This document shows, piece by piece, positions 1-13,651 of a stretch of 64,000 nt of DNA. Each line of letters opens with the position of its first letter. Positions within the stretch are counted from its first letter, which is position 1. Source of the stretch: Sipunculus nudus (taxonomy: Eukaryota > Annelida > Sipuncula > Golfingiida > Sipunculidae); NCBI GenBank assembly GCA_026874595.1, contig CM049321.1, positions 8,802,979-8,866,978 on the forward strand. The letters are read 5' to 3'. The translations under genes and the position numbers were made by a program. Below the pieces are notes generated by a model that ran no database searches, was not told where the DNA came from, and saw nothing but the letters and a program-made list of their open reading frames with translations.

Positions 1-825
1 CACATCTGAAGTCAAATTACAATATGGGTTTAAGATGAACTTCTTGTTGTGAATGTTAAGCTAAAATGGCATACTGGTCAGCCGAGCGTTATGACCAAAG
101 GGTCACTTAATAACATGTAAATTTCCAGTTTAATCCAATTCGAATAATGGTTATTCTATAAAAGAATTATGATAACGGACTAAGCAATAGTGTATAGCTA
201 TATCCTTTGTACATAATGTAATACGCTTAATACGAGGATGGTAGATACTTTTGATGTCCTTAATAACATGAATATTTCAATAAATGAAAAGTGGTATACA
301 TGAATGAATGCACTGTTTACCTGTCGCACCCTGATACAATACATGCCACCTTTACGTATTATTAATCCAGTCTTACCGTGTTTGCAATGCTGAGCGCCAT
401 TCGTTCACTGGTGGGTTCTATTTTCTGACCCAGACTTCACGTCCTACGCCTCACCTTTGGCCTCAAAAAGCATGTTTACTGATCAAGTACCATTCCGGAA
501 CATGGGCGCGTTATCAATGACAGGTACAAGATCACGGCCATTGATCCACCGGGATACGTTTTATATGGTTTAATTATTTCATGTTAAAGATTCAATCTGT
601 TAACTCGTGCTGGTCTTACTTGTTAAATTTTCAGATAGAACAGGATATAAATAAATTTGTTTTGTAAAAAAGGCCAGATTAGTTCAGTTCAGTTTCATGA
701 TTCAGTATAAATGTTTCTTCAGGATATTTGGGATATAACAAGAGATTCGCCCATTAAATTCAAAAGGATTGGAAAACATGATCTGCTTTCAAGTTTTAAA
801 GATTTTATCTAGACCTATGTGACGA
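1..825 (+). repeat. Interspersed repeat, copy A (cut by window start)
   Basis: This stretch is a diverged copy of the sequence at 16968-17795. Shared landmarks include 'tggcatactggtcagccgagcg' near the start (split here only as a marker), 'ttctattttctgacc' and 'tttcatgattca'. A core of about 200 bases (roughly 380-570) also matches the reverse complement of the copies at 3756-4480 and 20800-21565. It is non-coding. The left end lies outside the window, so the full element is not seen. Confidence 0.6.
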
Positions 826-3755
826 GATTTAGTATAGTCTCCGAGACAGACACTCTGGCGCTCCGTTTCCTCCCCAGGATTCATGTCAACTCATGTGCAT
901 AACCTAAGACATTAAACGGTACTCCCTACCAATATTGACGACTTCTGTGCATACATGTTTGTAGATTATGAGCCCTAACAAGAAAAACAAACTGTCAGGG
1001 CGATTTTGATCGATCTCATCTCAGTACTTTTGTTATTGAATTCGAGGCTACGGCCGTCAGACACGGACTTAGCCCTGCCTGGGCTTTAGTATTTGCGTTT
1101 ACTAATTAAATGCTTAAAATAAAACGTGATTCCATGAACCGATAGACTTAACTCAATGCCAGCTCTTATCAGAGGGTCAGATAGTGGCAAATTAGTTATA
1201 TGGGTTGCCGCAAGATGGTGGTACCGATACTAAATGCGACACAACGCGAGAACGTTTGATTTCTCTGTCAGAAGCAACAATTAAGTCATAACTATTTCAT
1301 GGACTGGGCCAGTCTAACACGGACTCTGGAAATGGAATCCTCATTGAGAGAGGAAGAACCACTCATTTCTCCAGGAAAACATTTTTGACATCTTTTGAAG
1401 TGCTTTTTGTATTGCGTTAACTCTGTTCTCACTAAGCACGTAGTTTCGCGGGTATATTGGACCAGTTTTTGAGACCGTTGTCCCGGAGATCGTTGTCATC
1501 TGAAATAACCTATGATCCCATACGATTTGTGTGTCCTTATAGAAAAATATATAATGTCCGGAGTCGTGGCTCAATGTTAGTTTTTCATTTCAAATTCAGG
1601 TTCCTGTTAAATCTACACCCACAGGTCATTTTCATAATTGATTCAACAGGCTTCACTCCTATTTTTATCACGTTGAGGTTGTTGTTTTATTTATATTGCT
1701 TAAAGTCGAACATAACAATGACGAGAAATAAAAACAGAAAGGGATTTATATAATTTATTGAGTGATATATTCGCACATGTACCATAATGCCACAGGTAGG
1801 CCTATTGACATCGTCAGGTGACGAAACTTGAACGACAAAGCGGATAGCGGTCGATCAATCTAGCCAGCATATTGACAAAATACGTAATTTTTTAAATATT
1901 ATTTTAAAGAGAACAAATAGATGATGAGATAAACAAACACCAAGTGAATATATTTTAATGAGTGATATATCCACATACTTATCTAAATGCCATGGGGACT
2001 GACATTGTCAGGTAACGGACCTTGCACGGCACCGTGGTGGCGGTCGGTCATTCAAGCCGAAGTCCAGTCAAGAATTAGGCTCTCGGACTTTATCATCAGA
2101 GTTTTTCAATTATGATTATGAAGTTATACACATGACAGAATTCATCAGATCCTTTTATACATCAGATAAAGAATACAGTTCACTCGAACCGTCCTTTCTA
2201 TCAATTTCCTCTCGAGAATGACTTTCAGTTTCCCGTTTTTACCCACACACGTCATTACCACGATGACAGCATCAAGAGAATCATCTGTCTAAAGCCGCAG
2301 TGCGAGTTCAGCGAGGATTTGAAAGTTTTAGAGTACTAGGTTTCTGAGTCTGCGGATTAGGGTAAGGAATATATGATTGTTTTCATTTCATCAAACATGC
2401 AGTTTTTTTATATTCCAATGAAGGGTGAAAGTCTTATTGAATAGACAGTTTGCTCTGTGATTCCAATACAATTTTAGTTCAAAATTATGTAACAAATGGA
2501 AAAGTCCTATAACTAGCATCTGTCAACAGAGTACTTGACAAGAAACGATACTAATTTTTTTTTTTTATGGAGTAATGTTATGGAGGAAATAGCTGTGTGT
2601 TTATTCTTATGAAAGCGAAACATAGGTTGCACGGTAAAATTTTATTTTCATGGTTCTTATTATTTACTCTTAAGGTATTCAGACTTTAAATGATGTTGAT
2701 TTAGTAAATATTTGTAATTCCACAGTAAAATGTGGTTGCCGGTATTTTACCTGTTCAAAAAATTAACAGAGACAGTTTACAGTGAATATTTGTGACAGAT
2801 TCCTGGAATAATATCTAGGCATTTATTATTTTTCATTTTATCTATTTAACGTCTCTGTTAAGTTCCTCTGAATGTGTAACGGTCCGCTGACAAAAAAATA
2901 ATGCCAAACACCATGCTTTAAAATTGTAACAAAGATTTAACTTTAAAATTTGAACGGTCGTTATATGAAAAAAAGTATTTAAGATTGTAAAATTTTCCTG
3001 GATATCCTTAATGTCATGCTTTTTGACAACGCCTTTTTTTGGTAAGTTGACTGTTATGATCATAATATTTTCATTTAAATATGAGGGGAATTTTTTCTTG
3101 TATACGTAGATAGGTTTCTCATAGTTAATTAAAATGTGTTAATGATCTTTCTGTTAAAATATTTCATGATTATGTTTAATATTCAAAACTGATGCAAAAG
3201 GACATAAATCATATTTGATTTTACCATGCTCAATTGAGTGTTAAGTGAAATTTTGCATAAAATAAATAATTGAAAGAACATACAACTGGACATGAGATCA
3301 GTAAACCGCAACCTATGATATCCTATAGAATATGGTAACAACATGTACCAAGTCTGTGTTATGATAACAGTTGATAAAATAGTTAAAAAGGGCTCTTATT
3401 TTATCTATTCGAGTTTGCAATGGTCAGTAGCATATAAATGACATGACTAGGTAACAAACTCAATTAATGATGATACTTTTTTTCAATTTTTATTTTTTTT
3501 TCCCTTCTCCTGCCCTAAAGTTTTTTTTCAGCTCCGTCCGAGAAACAATTAATTAAAAAAGAATGGCCTAAATAAGTCAATGGTCCAAATAGAGAGCATG
3601 CATTGACAACATTAATGTCAAATATAACAGTTATAAAGAATATTTTTGTCTTTGTTGTTTCTAATTTCGTAAAACCTGGGGAACTACATTGGGGCGCGAT
3701 ATCGGTTACGTGGCGGTGTAAATGAACACAAACCAAAAGCACCTTCGATCCGGTT
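826..3755. other. Intergenic, no gene recognised
   Basis: Only short open frames with no family resemblance occur here. The only structure I see is a diverged tandem duplication at 1756-2060. The rest is AT-rich unique-looking sequence. Confidence 0.5.
1756..2060. repeat. Diverged tandem duplication, period about 200 bp
   Basis: The motif 'gagtgatatat' followed by 'cacat', 'aatgcca', 'tgacat.gtcaggt.acg' and 'gcggtcg.tca' occurs once from about 1760 and again from about 1959. The two units are similar but indel-rich, so the duplication is old. Confidence 0.55.
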
Positions 3756-4480
3756 TAAACACGTGTTTTGTTAACCCGGTAGATGTCCGGGTCCCACCTG
3801 TTCGGAGGTTGGCAAGATGTGTGTGAGTGAAACGGGTAAGCGTGGTGAAGCTTATCTTAACCTCCAATTTATTTTCTCAGTGGACTAATGACTGTAACCT
3901 GGGACCTTTCATTGATAACGCCACTGCGCCTTGCGCATAATGTATATGGTGTTTTATCAGTAAACAAGAATTTTTAGAGCCAAGTGAAGACTGGGTCAGA
4001 AAATAGAATGCACCAATGAATTAAGGGCACTCAACACTGCAAGACGACGCTGAATCAAATCAGGTGCGTGCAGTCTTGTACATAATGGCAGAATTCCCGT
4101 TCCATGGCTTGATAAATGTGAGGACACTGTGCTGTATTATAACAAGGGATTTAATAGCTTAGAACTGAGTGAACAGATTAATGCTCTGCATCAAAGTATA
4201 ACACGCCACCCGCTGCTCTATGTAGATCAATTTAATTGCGTACACATACTTTTTATATGTTAGACTTGTCTCTGTGCACTTTCGGTTCATAGGCTGATTC
4301 TCCCTAATGGAGATAATCCGTTCACGTTTTCACTTTTTATATCTTTTCTCGGGGGAATTTACTATTTTGGTCAGTTGACTGGTCTTTCAATGTGCTGGTA
4401 AATGCCATTTTCAATATCAAATCAACTGGTATATAGGATGTAGAGCGAGAGTGGGCATATAATTGTGAAACCATGTAGGC
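3756..4480 (-). repeat. Interspersed repeat, copy B
   Basis: This matches 20800-21565 in the same orientation: 'cggtttaaac', 'gtccgggtccca', 'cggaggttggca', 'gaacgggtaagcgt', 'cgccttgcgcataat' and 'caagacgacgctga' occur in the same order. Its central part is the reverse complement of the core of copies A and C. Nothing in it codes for a recognisable protein. Confidence 0.6.
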
Positions 4481-5575
4481 CTATAAGCCTGTCATTATCA
4501 TATCAGCAGTGTTAATGATGTTTATGGTATTCCCTTTCACGATCCCTTTAGGTCCAGGGCTAGCCCGATTTAATCGGATTCAATAAATTCTGGCCCTGCC
4601 GTATATTGACGTTTTAATCTTAAGAGCCCCATTATGGGCTAGTCCAGGAACAGATCCGAGAGGCATGTTTGCGGCGGGGGGGGGGGGGCAGCTCTCAGGG
4701 CCAGGGCTGGGGCGGGTCAAGGATTTAGGAAAGGGGGGGGGGGGGTTCAATCCAGGAGGACTAATGCAAAACCTAAAAAAGAGGTCCTCAGGTCCGGAAA
4801 ATTTATCTTAGACCCTAAAAAAAGGTTGCTTCGGATGAAAAAGGGGAAGGAGGGGTCCGAACCCCCTGGACCCCCCCCCCCCCGATTTTTTTAAATTTAT
4901 ATTTTGGAATTGTGCTCTCTCTGCATTGAATTTTGAGAAATATTTCACCAAACAGTTATCATTTATAAAGCATGCTTTATTTTTTACCCTATATGCTGAT
5001 TGTTTTCCTACAATATTCATGAATCTTCTGGAACATAAAGGATGTCGGTGCAAATTTTACAGACATTTAGTGCAAAAAAAAGACTTAGAGACTAATGTAA
5101 ATTAAACACATTTTATATTCAGAAGAATATACCATCAGCAAAATTTTGAACTTCAGATTAAGGAAAAAAGGCAGATGAACTGTATTAGATCTGCATAGAT
5201 CTTATTTTAGGCGTGGCTTTATATATGTATCAGTTTTCCTGAGTCGACAGAAGATATCTTATATCATATTTTGTAGAATCAGGATTATATAAAGATCGAT
5301 TACAGATAATTTATACAACAAATATTATTTAAATAGCAGATTATGTTATAAGGACCTAGTACATGTTAATGGAATGTGGAAGATATGGGAAAACTTGCGA
5401 CAGAAGAATACATGTATGAAGCATATAGATTTTACGTTTTGGATAGCATTAAAATGCCCATTCTGAAAACCTATAGACACGGATTTATAGGGTTTAAACA
5501 AGTAAATGATGAAGGAATTGCTGCTCCTTTTCCCCCCTCTGGATTCGCCCCTGAGGGTCAGATGCCAACAGTTGG
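4481..5575. other. Intergenic with G/C homopolymer runs
   Basis: Runs of G lie near 4676-4688 and 4731-4744, and a run of C near 4869-4883. The latter two flank an imperfect inverted segment (tccagg/cctgga next to the runs). No gene is recognised. Confidence 0.45.
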
Positions 5576-5579
5576 ACTA

Positions 5580-5830
5580 TTTACAGAAAACGACCATTAA
5601 CATATTCTTCTTCCTCTGGAGGTTTATGACGTCAGGTAATATGGAAATTAGGAAAGAGGGCTGCCGTCTGGGCGTTTTGTTCAATATCAGCATATGATCA
5701 CAAGCATGTACAGTGCTCTTTGCTGGTTGAGACAACACAAGTAAGGCAACTGGACATTTTTATATCCTGAAAAGCGAAGAAGAGTATATAAATATATAAC
5801 GTTTCGTTTCCTTGACCTTGATTACAAATG
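5580..5830 (+). promoter_or_regulatory. Promoter block of GNAT copy 1 (CRE and TATA)
   Basis: A perfect TGACGTCA (CRE-type) palindrome lies at 5627-5634 and a TATATAAA box at 5785-5792. The whole block, about 240 bases, recurs at 24570-24790 in front of GNAT copy 4, including 'gagggctgccgt', 'gggcgttttgttcaatatca' and 'acagtgctctttgctggttg'. Conservation of both boxes and their spacing between the two copies supports a promoter role. The gene behind this copy is dead, so the promoter may be idle. Function is inferred. Confidence 0.5.
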
Positions 5831-6541
5831 AAAAACAACTGAAAAGATGAAAAATTTTTATCGAAAAGATATGACTTCTGTCTCCGCCTATGTAGACTTA
5901 TGTATGGTAAGCTAACCCTTGTAGATCTATGTATAGTAAGCATAGCCTTGTTTAACACATTGGTATTTTAAAATCACAAAACGCAGTATAGACACAACAG
6001 ACGGAAGTGGTCCTTTTGACAGGAAAGAGACGGAATCTACCAACTGAATATACTATGAAGACCAAAATACCTGATTACCCCCCATTTCCCTGCGTAAACG
6101 TACCTCATTACAGCTCGATACACGGACCTCTATTGTAATTAAAGAAATGGCTCTAGATAATAGGCACCTGTCCACTATCAAACTTATGCGTAATACACTA
6201 CATACCGGTTAGTTTTCGCAAAGAAAGATCATTTATTGTTTAACACATTATGAAATATATTTCCATCTAGGATACTTTCTCATTCAGTTTTTGATTCCTC
6301 GGTAGTTAAAGATGCTACCAATTTATCCAGTTTATTTGTATGCAAAACTTATCCAAAATAAGAAATTTCTTGGGTTGAATGCAAAAAAAAATATTTTATC
6401 ATGTTTTTACTGTACTCGTCTGATTGAATGTCATTCGAAAGACTTTCACTGTTACGATATCTCGCTTTGCCTGAAAACAATATTATTATAAAATTATTAA
6501 TGTCTACTTTCAGAACGGGAGACAGCCACGCTGCTTTAAGT

Positions 6542-7956
6542 ATGATTCCAAAGAAAGACCCTGCTTCGTTGCTTCAATTTGTAATACAAGGCCATGGTGA
6601 CGTCAAGTTGGTAATTGAGCAGCTAGCCGAGAGCCATATCCCAGCAGTTTACAAACTTATCAGAGGCGTCATCGATGGCAGGATTTTAGCTGTTTCGTCA
6701 ACAGAGTTTGCGAATGAAGACACGTTCCGAAAGTTTCTTTCCGCTTCTACAGCAGCATTCTCAATCAAGTAAAATTTTTCAGGGGGAAACATCATAGGAT
6801 TCCTGAATATAGCACCGCAAGGTTTTTGTCGAAGTGCATTACCGATATCCGTACGAGGATACACTATTATTGATCCGTCATTTAGAGGCAGGGGTGTCTA
6901 TCCAGAAATTATTAGATTCAACTCTGCCTGCGCCATTGCCGCTGGATATTTAGGTTATCTTGCAAATATCCCATATAAATACGGGAACCTTGAGCTGCCG
7001 TCTAGTTGGGTGTCTGACAACTTTATATATACCAAGTGGAGTCCATTTGCTACAGACGGGTTTGTGGGATGATAATCTCATATATTTGGACTTGTTGCGG
7101 CAGTTTCCTCATCTCCCCAGTGCCAAGGTAGGCGGAATTGATGTTAAAACAATCATAATTAACTAATTTTTATCGACATTTTGATTCGTAAAAATTGTAA
7201 GAGACCGTGGTTCATAAAAGGCGAAACATGAATCGAATGTTTTTAATTTGCAAATGGATTTCATATATATGTATATACTATAAAATGTGTTTTTAATTTG
7301 CTAATGGATTTCATATATAAATATATATACTATAAAATCGACTTAATGTTTTTAAGAGGAACGAAGAAGAAGTTATTTCGCGGGCACCCAAGAGTACCTG
7401 AATAAAAGAATACGACAAAATTCTATGCCAAATCCACTTGGACTTATCCGTGAGTCCACATAACCATCCAACCACCAACGTGCGCAAAGCCAAAGAAGGA
7501 GAAATTAAGGAAATATATGACATGCTCTGTTCTGCTGCAAAGTCAGCTGACGGGTTTAGAGTAGATGAATTTCCTTCCTTTCCCATATTCGGTAGAAAAT
7601 TTTTGGCGGGAAGATCCCTGCATGTTATTGAAAATATGAAAGTATAACCCTGATTGGTGCTGAGATCGTTGGCCAGTCACATCTAACCAGAGGAAATCCT
7701 AACCTCGCAATGATGTATATTTACCTGTTGCCTAGATACGGTGGTCGCGGCTACGGACTCTCATAGAGATATTAACGTCTATAATTTTGCCTCGAGAGCT
7801 GGGTATGTGAACATCGGATCTGTACCCAGAAGTGCCTACGTCACCAAACACGGATGGACGGACGCGGCTGTACTTTACAAAAAGTTTGACCAACAAATGG
7901 CAAAATCATGGCTACAAGAATACTCCAAAACAATCCTTTTGAAAAGTTCCCTTTAA
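6542..7956 (+). pseudogene. Double-GNAT acetyltransferase pseudogene (copy 1)
   Basis: This is a close relative of the intact copy at 28381-29896. Exon 1 is about 6542-7127 (donor AAG|GTAGGC) and exon 2 about 7357-7956. The reading frame opens after a 3' splice site (ctactttcag, ending near 6513). Damage is plain: a nonsense codon (AAG TAA) near 6768, a frameshift near 7003-7010, and an exon 2 start AGG where copy 4 has ATG. There is also a TGA near 7399, a further frame break near 7645, and a deletion of about 65 bases near 7764. The deletion removes the helix after the acetyl-CoA loop, so no active enzyme can be made. The intron contains a tandem duplication of about 59 bases (7237-7340). 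The last 60 codons still read well (IGSVPRSAYV, WTDAAVLYKKF). Confidence 0.85.
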
Positions 7957-9572
7957 TGTACTTTGCAAAGAGAAATTGATTGCTAGCACAGGAAGATCGT
8001 ATGATGAAAACGAATTCAATGTTAGTGTTTTGAGAACAAACCTTTCATCAATATCAGGCATTACACAGATTAATTCCTGAAATTTTAAAGTATAGACCCC
8101 TCTTGGCTTTAATTGGCTTTAAAATTGTCTCGAACTGGTTTCAACCAAGACAGTCCTAGGAAGCACAAAACAGGGTTAAGGTGCAAATTAGGGGACCTGA
8201 CAAAAACGTATAACTAGGTCAGGTTAAATGGAAGCCTCAAGGAAAAATAAGATATGGTAAGGGAAATGTAGTTAGTAATATTTGAAAGTGTGGTGTTTAT
8301 TGCAATTATGAGTTGTGTTGTTAAGTAGATCGGTTTGTTTATGTATGAAACGATCCAAATTAATAGACTACTGTTTATTATGATTGGTTGACAGAATATT
8401 CTTGATGTCTAGAAGCTTTTTGGAGTCTTAACTGGTAAATTCATGCAGCTAGTTCAAGAAAACCGTTGCTAGAACTCTTGTTGGTGCCGATATATGGGGG
8501 GGGGCACCGCCGCCTCTGGGAGTTAGTTGGAGCAGAATCGTTCTGCAGGGGACGTGTCGTGAGAGGTAGATTTTGCGCTAGATGCACTGTTGGTCGACAT
8601 TATTCCAGGTAGACATTATTCCTTAGTGGATGAGGTATACCATAGCAAGTTGTATTACTATAGAGCTGTTTTGTAGCCAAGCCTAGGCGAAACAAGTGGA
8701 GGCAAAATAGAAAAATGCAGTTGATTCAAGAAGTTCAGTAATCGTTCATACGACAAGCAAATGAAATTGAACAGGGCTAGTATGCGGAGCAAGCAGTAAT
8801 AAAATGGCAAAGATGTACGTTGGGTGCAAAACATTGAAATGTACCAGAACACTGTGCTGACGTATCTGTTTCTTTAACTTTTATTCTCATCCTGATGTGA
8901 GTAATACAACACACACGAGTGCTCCCTGTATTATGTTTCCCTGATTAAGAACAGTATCTTCTGCCCTATCAGGGTATTGCCCACGCGGTTTGTTTATTAC
9001 GTCTGTCACGCCCCGATGCGGGACACATTTAATCAGTATCAGGCAATTTGGCTACCATGCGTCCACTGTGAAGGGTGGTGGGCAAACTTCATTTACAAAA
9101 CAAGGCGACCAGCTAGGTAAAACACGGTAAGACTTTATTAATACAAACGATGGCATATATCGATATGACAGATGAGCAGGGCACTCATATGAAACTTGTA
9201 TTCAATTAATAAAAAAATATATATGTGACTTTAGACAGCTGAGGTATATGTCCATCTATATGGTTCAGTAGTTTTCCATTGTTTACAAGGGATATAGTTC
9301 TCGACTATTGGTATTCCTTGGTCATAATTAATATATCGAATAACCATATTCGGTATAGGATTAACTGGAAGCACCAAATGTACTGGTTGAAAGGATGGAA
9401 ACAAATCTGAATATATATTGACTTCATCTAACATTGATATTTTAGTTTGTTTATATGCGGTAGTAGTATGAGCTTCATTATTCTACCACACTGAGTTATT
9501 AAAATATATATATTTAAAAATTACTGCTGACTCTTCCGGATTCATTTGATCACGGGTTATTTAATGATTTAC
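7957..9572. other. Intergenic, no gene recognised
   Basis: There are only short open frames without family resemblance. A sequence starting 'tgtcacgccccgatgcggg' near 9003 has the look of an LTR or transposon end, but I found no partner end. Confidence 0.4.
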
Positions 9573-10859
9573 ATGGAAAAACTGAAGGCTCTACTAGCAC
9601 TTACCATAATCGGTCGAGACAGGACACAGGTGTTGGTGACTGAGTATGACTCGATTATGGACAGTAACGGAGGCAATATTGTCGGTTTTATATGAACATT
9701 TCACCACAGAAAATATGCCGAAGCGCGCTGCCTATCTGCATCAGAGGATACGTTATTGTTGACTAGCCTTCACGGGCAAAAGCTTAGTTTATAAGATTCT
9801 AAAACATTTCACTCTGTACTGCATATGCGCTGGATATTTCGGCCCTACTCGGACGAAGGCCTTAAAAATTCTCCGCCATCTTCAGAGGCTGAAGGAATTG
9901 TAACATGCACAATTTCAAATGGTGTACATCTCTCATAGACGGTTTGGTTAGACGATATTGTCTTCTATGAAGACTTTATGAAGGTTTTACGTGATCTCCG
10001 TATCACCAAGGTAAATGAGACTGGTATATGTGAATTAGTCCTGGCCATTAGCACTTTTGGTAATAAGATTACATAATGTTAATTGTAAAGCTTATTGTTG
10101 TTTAGTTTTGTAAAAAAAACATACACTGATCTATGTGTGTGTCCTAAATTAAATATATATATTTTAATTTATTTTTCTTGTAATATCGATGTATTTCTAG
10201 CTGAGAGAAGTGGAGGTAATTTTGAGAGGACTGAGAAGCACTTAGATTAGACACTTCGACCTTTCACCATGTGATATACATTCGGAGTTTACCGTGACTC
10301 TACGCGCCCACCAGACGACACATGTGTACTAAGCAAACGAAGATAAAACTCTATAACGTGTTCGTTTCTGCTGCCAGAATTGCTGACCGGTTTGGGGTAA
10401 ATGAATTTCCGTCTTTTAATATATTAATTAAAAATCATTTGGTTGGAAGATCCCTTCACGTAATTATATTTGAGCGCAGCGAGACCCTGATGGGTGCTCC
10501 AATTGGGGGACAGTCGCATCTAGCCAGAGGGAATCCCAACTTTGCAATGACGTAGATCTACCTGTTTCCTAGTTACCGTCATCATGGCTACGGAACTATG
10601 ATTGAAGCAGTATTAAAGAATACTTAAAGACACATGGTTATGCTGGTGTGTTGACTGATATGCTGATGCAAAACACAACGCCCACAGATTTGCTACCATA
10701 GCTGGCTATGTAAACACCGGCTCTGTACCAAGAAGTACTTACATCACCAAACAAGGATGGACGGACGCCACTATGCTTTACAAGAAGATTTATATGCCTC
10801 TGGTAAAATCATGAAAGAAAAACTTCTCAAAACGGATCCCCCTGAAAGGATCGCTTTGA
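9573..10859 (+). pseudogene. Double-GNAT acetyltransferase pseudogene (copy 2)
   Basis: This copy is closest to the intact minus-strand gene at 13652-15094. Both begin 'ME.LK.L..LTI.GRD' and both have the exon 2 start L.E.EV. Exon 1 is about 9573-10010 (donor CACCAAG|GTAAAT) and exon 2 about 10201-10859 after tatttctag. A large part of the N-terminal half (the segment around VYRTIRLV to ITDS in copy 3) is deleted near 9650. Several stops and frame shifts follow, for example TGA near 9694, TAG in exon 2 near 10246 and TAG near 10555. The C-terminal GNAT loop can still be read in shifted frames. Non-functional. Confidence 0.85.
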
Positions 10860-13651
10860 GGAGAATAACGTATGTGAACCTTGTAGTATAAAACTAAGGT
10901 TGGTTGTGTCGTTGTGGTCTTATATCAAGTAAAAACCAAAGCAAACAAAACGTGGTTCTGGCATTGTGGTGAAGAATGCTTATAATGGGATCAGTGGTCT
11001 AGGGGTGGAACACAGACCTTAAAGCCGGGTGATTGTTAGTTTGGATAGCAGTATATTATAGTATATTAAAAAGAACACTTTTCTTTCTTTTATGTATCGT
11101 TTAATGTTGCATGAAGTTTAAGATTTCACTTTAAATTATACAAGATATCTATGAACTCACTGAATTAATCTTAATCAAGCTGTCAATTTTATTTGTATTT
11201 TTATTTCTTAGTTCGAATATGACTGTAAAAGAACCAAGGATGTTTTAAACCATTTACATTGTTTCTTTTAAACGATTTATTTCGCATACCCCAAAAGAAT
11301 ACCTTCGAGCCTATGAGAAGGCAAAGTTTCTTCTAGCTCATTGAAAAGATTGTTTCCCCTTGGCCTTGCCTTTCTTTCTGGACATGAAACGTATATTGAG
11401 CTTCAACGAATGTACCTCCGAAACATTGTAGAATTGAAGCTGATAGAACAAGACTAACTCCTAGCACTAACACTCTTAGTCGTTTCTCTATCACTACTAA
11501 TAGACCACAACATTGATCATTTGGTTGGGTAGAATATAACATGGGAAGAACATATGCAAAATTTCTTAGAATGCCTCGGGAGATTGCAAATTGCAAACCT
11601 GACTCTATATCTAACAACAACCGATTTCTGTCACGCGACAGTGAAATATCTATTAAATGTCATGGGTATGTAAAACTCATTGCTAGAAAAGTAGTTTCTA
11701 TAAATTGTTTTCGATTCCCGACCAGCAGTTAGGCCTTAAGTGATGCAATTTTTCGGAATGGAGAAAATGCCCAAAACTTCACGGAAGTTGTGTATTCATT
11801 GATTAGCATGTTGAAAAAGAAAAAGGTATACATGCCAAACACTGAATGTCAAAATGTTTTAACAAATTCATAGTGATACTTCAAATTGCATCTATTCAGA
11901 TATTCAACTTTTTAAAGAACATTTAACTGATGACAGACACCTGTGATTGTGTTTGACTAAGTGCCTATTCAAGAGGATGCATTTGGTATTGACCACCTAG
12001 ATTCTTATTTCTCAAAAAAAAATTAGCACTCCAATAAAATCACTCTACACATGAAAAGGGAAAAAAAGTTGCTGTTATTGGGGACAAAGCACTTAGAAGA
12101 GTATTTTAATTTCTCGATTAGGTCAATAATCTTGTACGCGGATCATAATCCGTTGAGGTTTATTCATTGAATGAAGAATAAGAATAATAGATTAATTAGG
12201 TAGAGTTTAGTTTTTGAGTGTATTACCTTGAGATCAAGCATAATAAAAGGCAAAGAGAATATGCTTGACGATGCTGTCTCTTAAAGTGCTTGACATGTGA
12301 CATTTATCATATTGTACTGAGATTGTATTACATTTAATTAGAATGTTATATTCTTGTTACCTGTGTTTCAATATCGCACACATAGTGAATAATATGTCAA
12401 ATGATACAGAATATAATAGATCACTCATACATCGTCTTATTACCTTCCTTCTTTTAACGGGGAGATTTCAGAACAGTCCCATCCTGTAAAATCACGCAAT
12501 CACAAGTTAACTGATCCGCGTCAATTTAATTCTAACAGACGATAAACAGCTTCCATGTATATGCATCTAAATTTTGACCATTGACGTTATCCTTTATCAA
12601 ATAAATTGTGCTCTTCAGTTATAAATACGATGTCTGTCATGAACTCCTGGGAGAGAGAGATACCCTTGAGTTTATCGGCATGTCGCTAACGTTAACGCTG
12701 TTGTGCAAATCTGGCTATGATATTCTCGGAGCAGACATCTTTTGGATTTGTTTAAGGCGCAAGGATTAATTTAAAAAGCATGAAAAAGAATTCAAGGACG
12801 TAGCAACGGTATTTGAGCCGAGTATGTTTTAGTTTGATGAGCCTAAGAGCAACAGAACTCACCAGAAATTCTGTTTAGATACTTTATATATCCATAAGAC
12901 TATAATGAAAACTCGTCAGGACGTCCCAGGGACGGGACTTTGTTTAGTATATGATATTACTGAACATTTTGTTCTTATTATATATTGTATATTTTGTTAA
13001 ATTAAAGACCTAATTTTCATTATAAACAGTATTGCACAATAATATCTAGTAATGTTTATTTTGGCAAACGTTTCTAGAATAAACCCTAATGTTGCGATAG
13101 GAGTGAATGTCATATGTCTAACAGTTGGGACATGGTACATAATGGCCAGATAAAATAAAAATGTCAATATATATTACTTAATGGATCGATCCAACTATCG
13201 TATTGGTCATTTTAAGGACCAAACCGCTTACTTTCAAATACAATTGACTATTTTACAGATTTACTTTGTATGGCATGATGTAATATAAGAAAATGTGTGT
13301 ATAACAATATTTTAGGTGGCCTTTAATGGTTCCTGGTTCAAAACGTTTATGGTATCAATATTTGCGTATGTGAACATATTAAAAGCTATATATACATGGT
13401 CTGTTTTCATTAATAAAATTAAGTTGAGAAGCTACAGTGAGCACGAAAATATCATATCATATGATGAAGTTCCAGCTATTTCTTCCATTGCCTTGCCATT
13501 ATTTATATATAAGGATGGAACAATGTATCATTCAGAGATTTCTTGATGCTTATAATTCAAGATATATCTTGAAGATATATCATCGAAATTGCATTTCAAT
13601 CACATTATAACAGAATATCATGGAAAAATTGGTTCTCATTTAGTATTTTCC
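10860..13651. other. Intergenic, no gene recognised
   Basis: AT-rich sequence with several short open frames (such as 11333-11620 on minus and 13316-13546 on plus) that match nothing I recognise. A small hairpin (aagatatatctt and neighbours) lies near 13560-13580, downstream of the convergent minus-strand gene. Confidence 0.4.

Noticed and set aside
11333-11732. Overlapping plus and minus frames, possible transposase remnant
   Set aside because: No catalytic or DNA-binding motif could be recognised in either frame.
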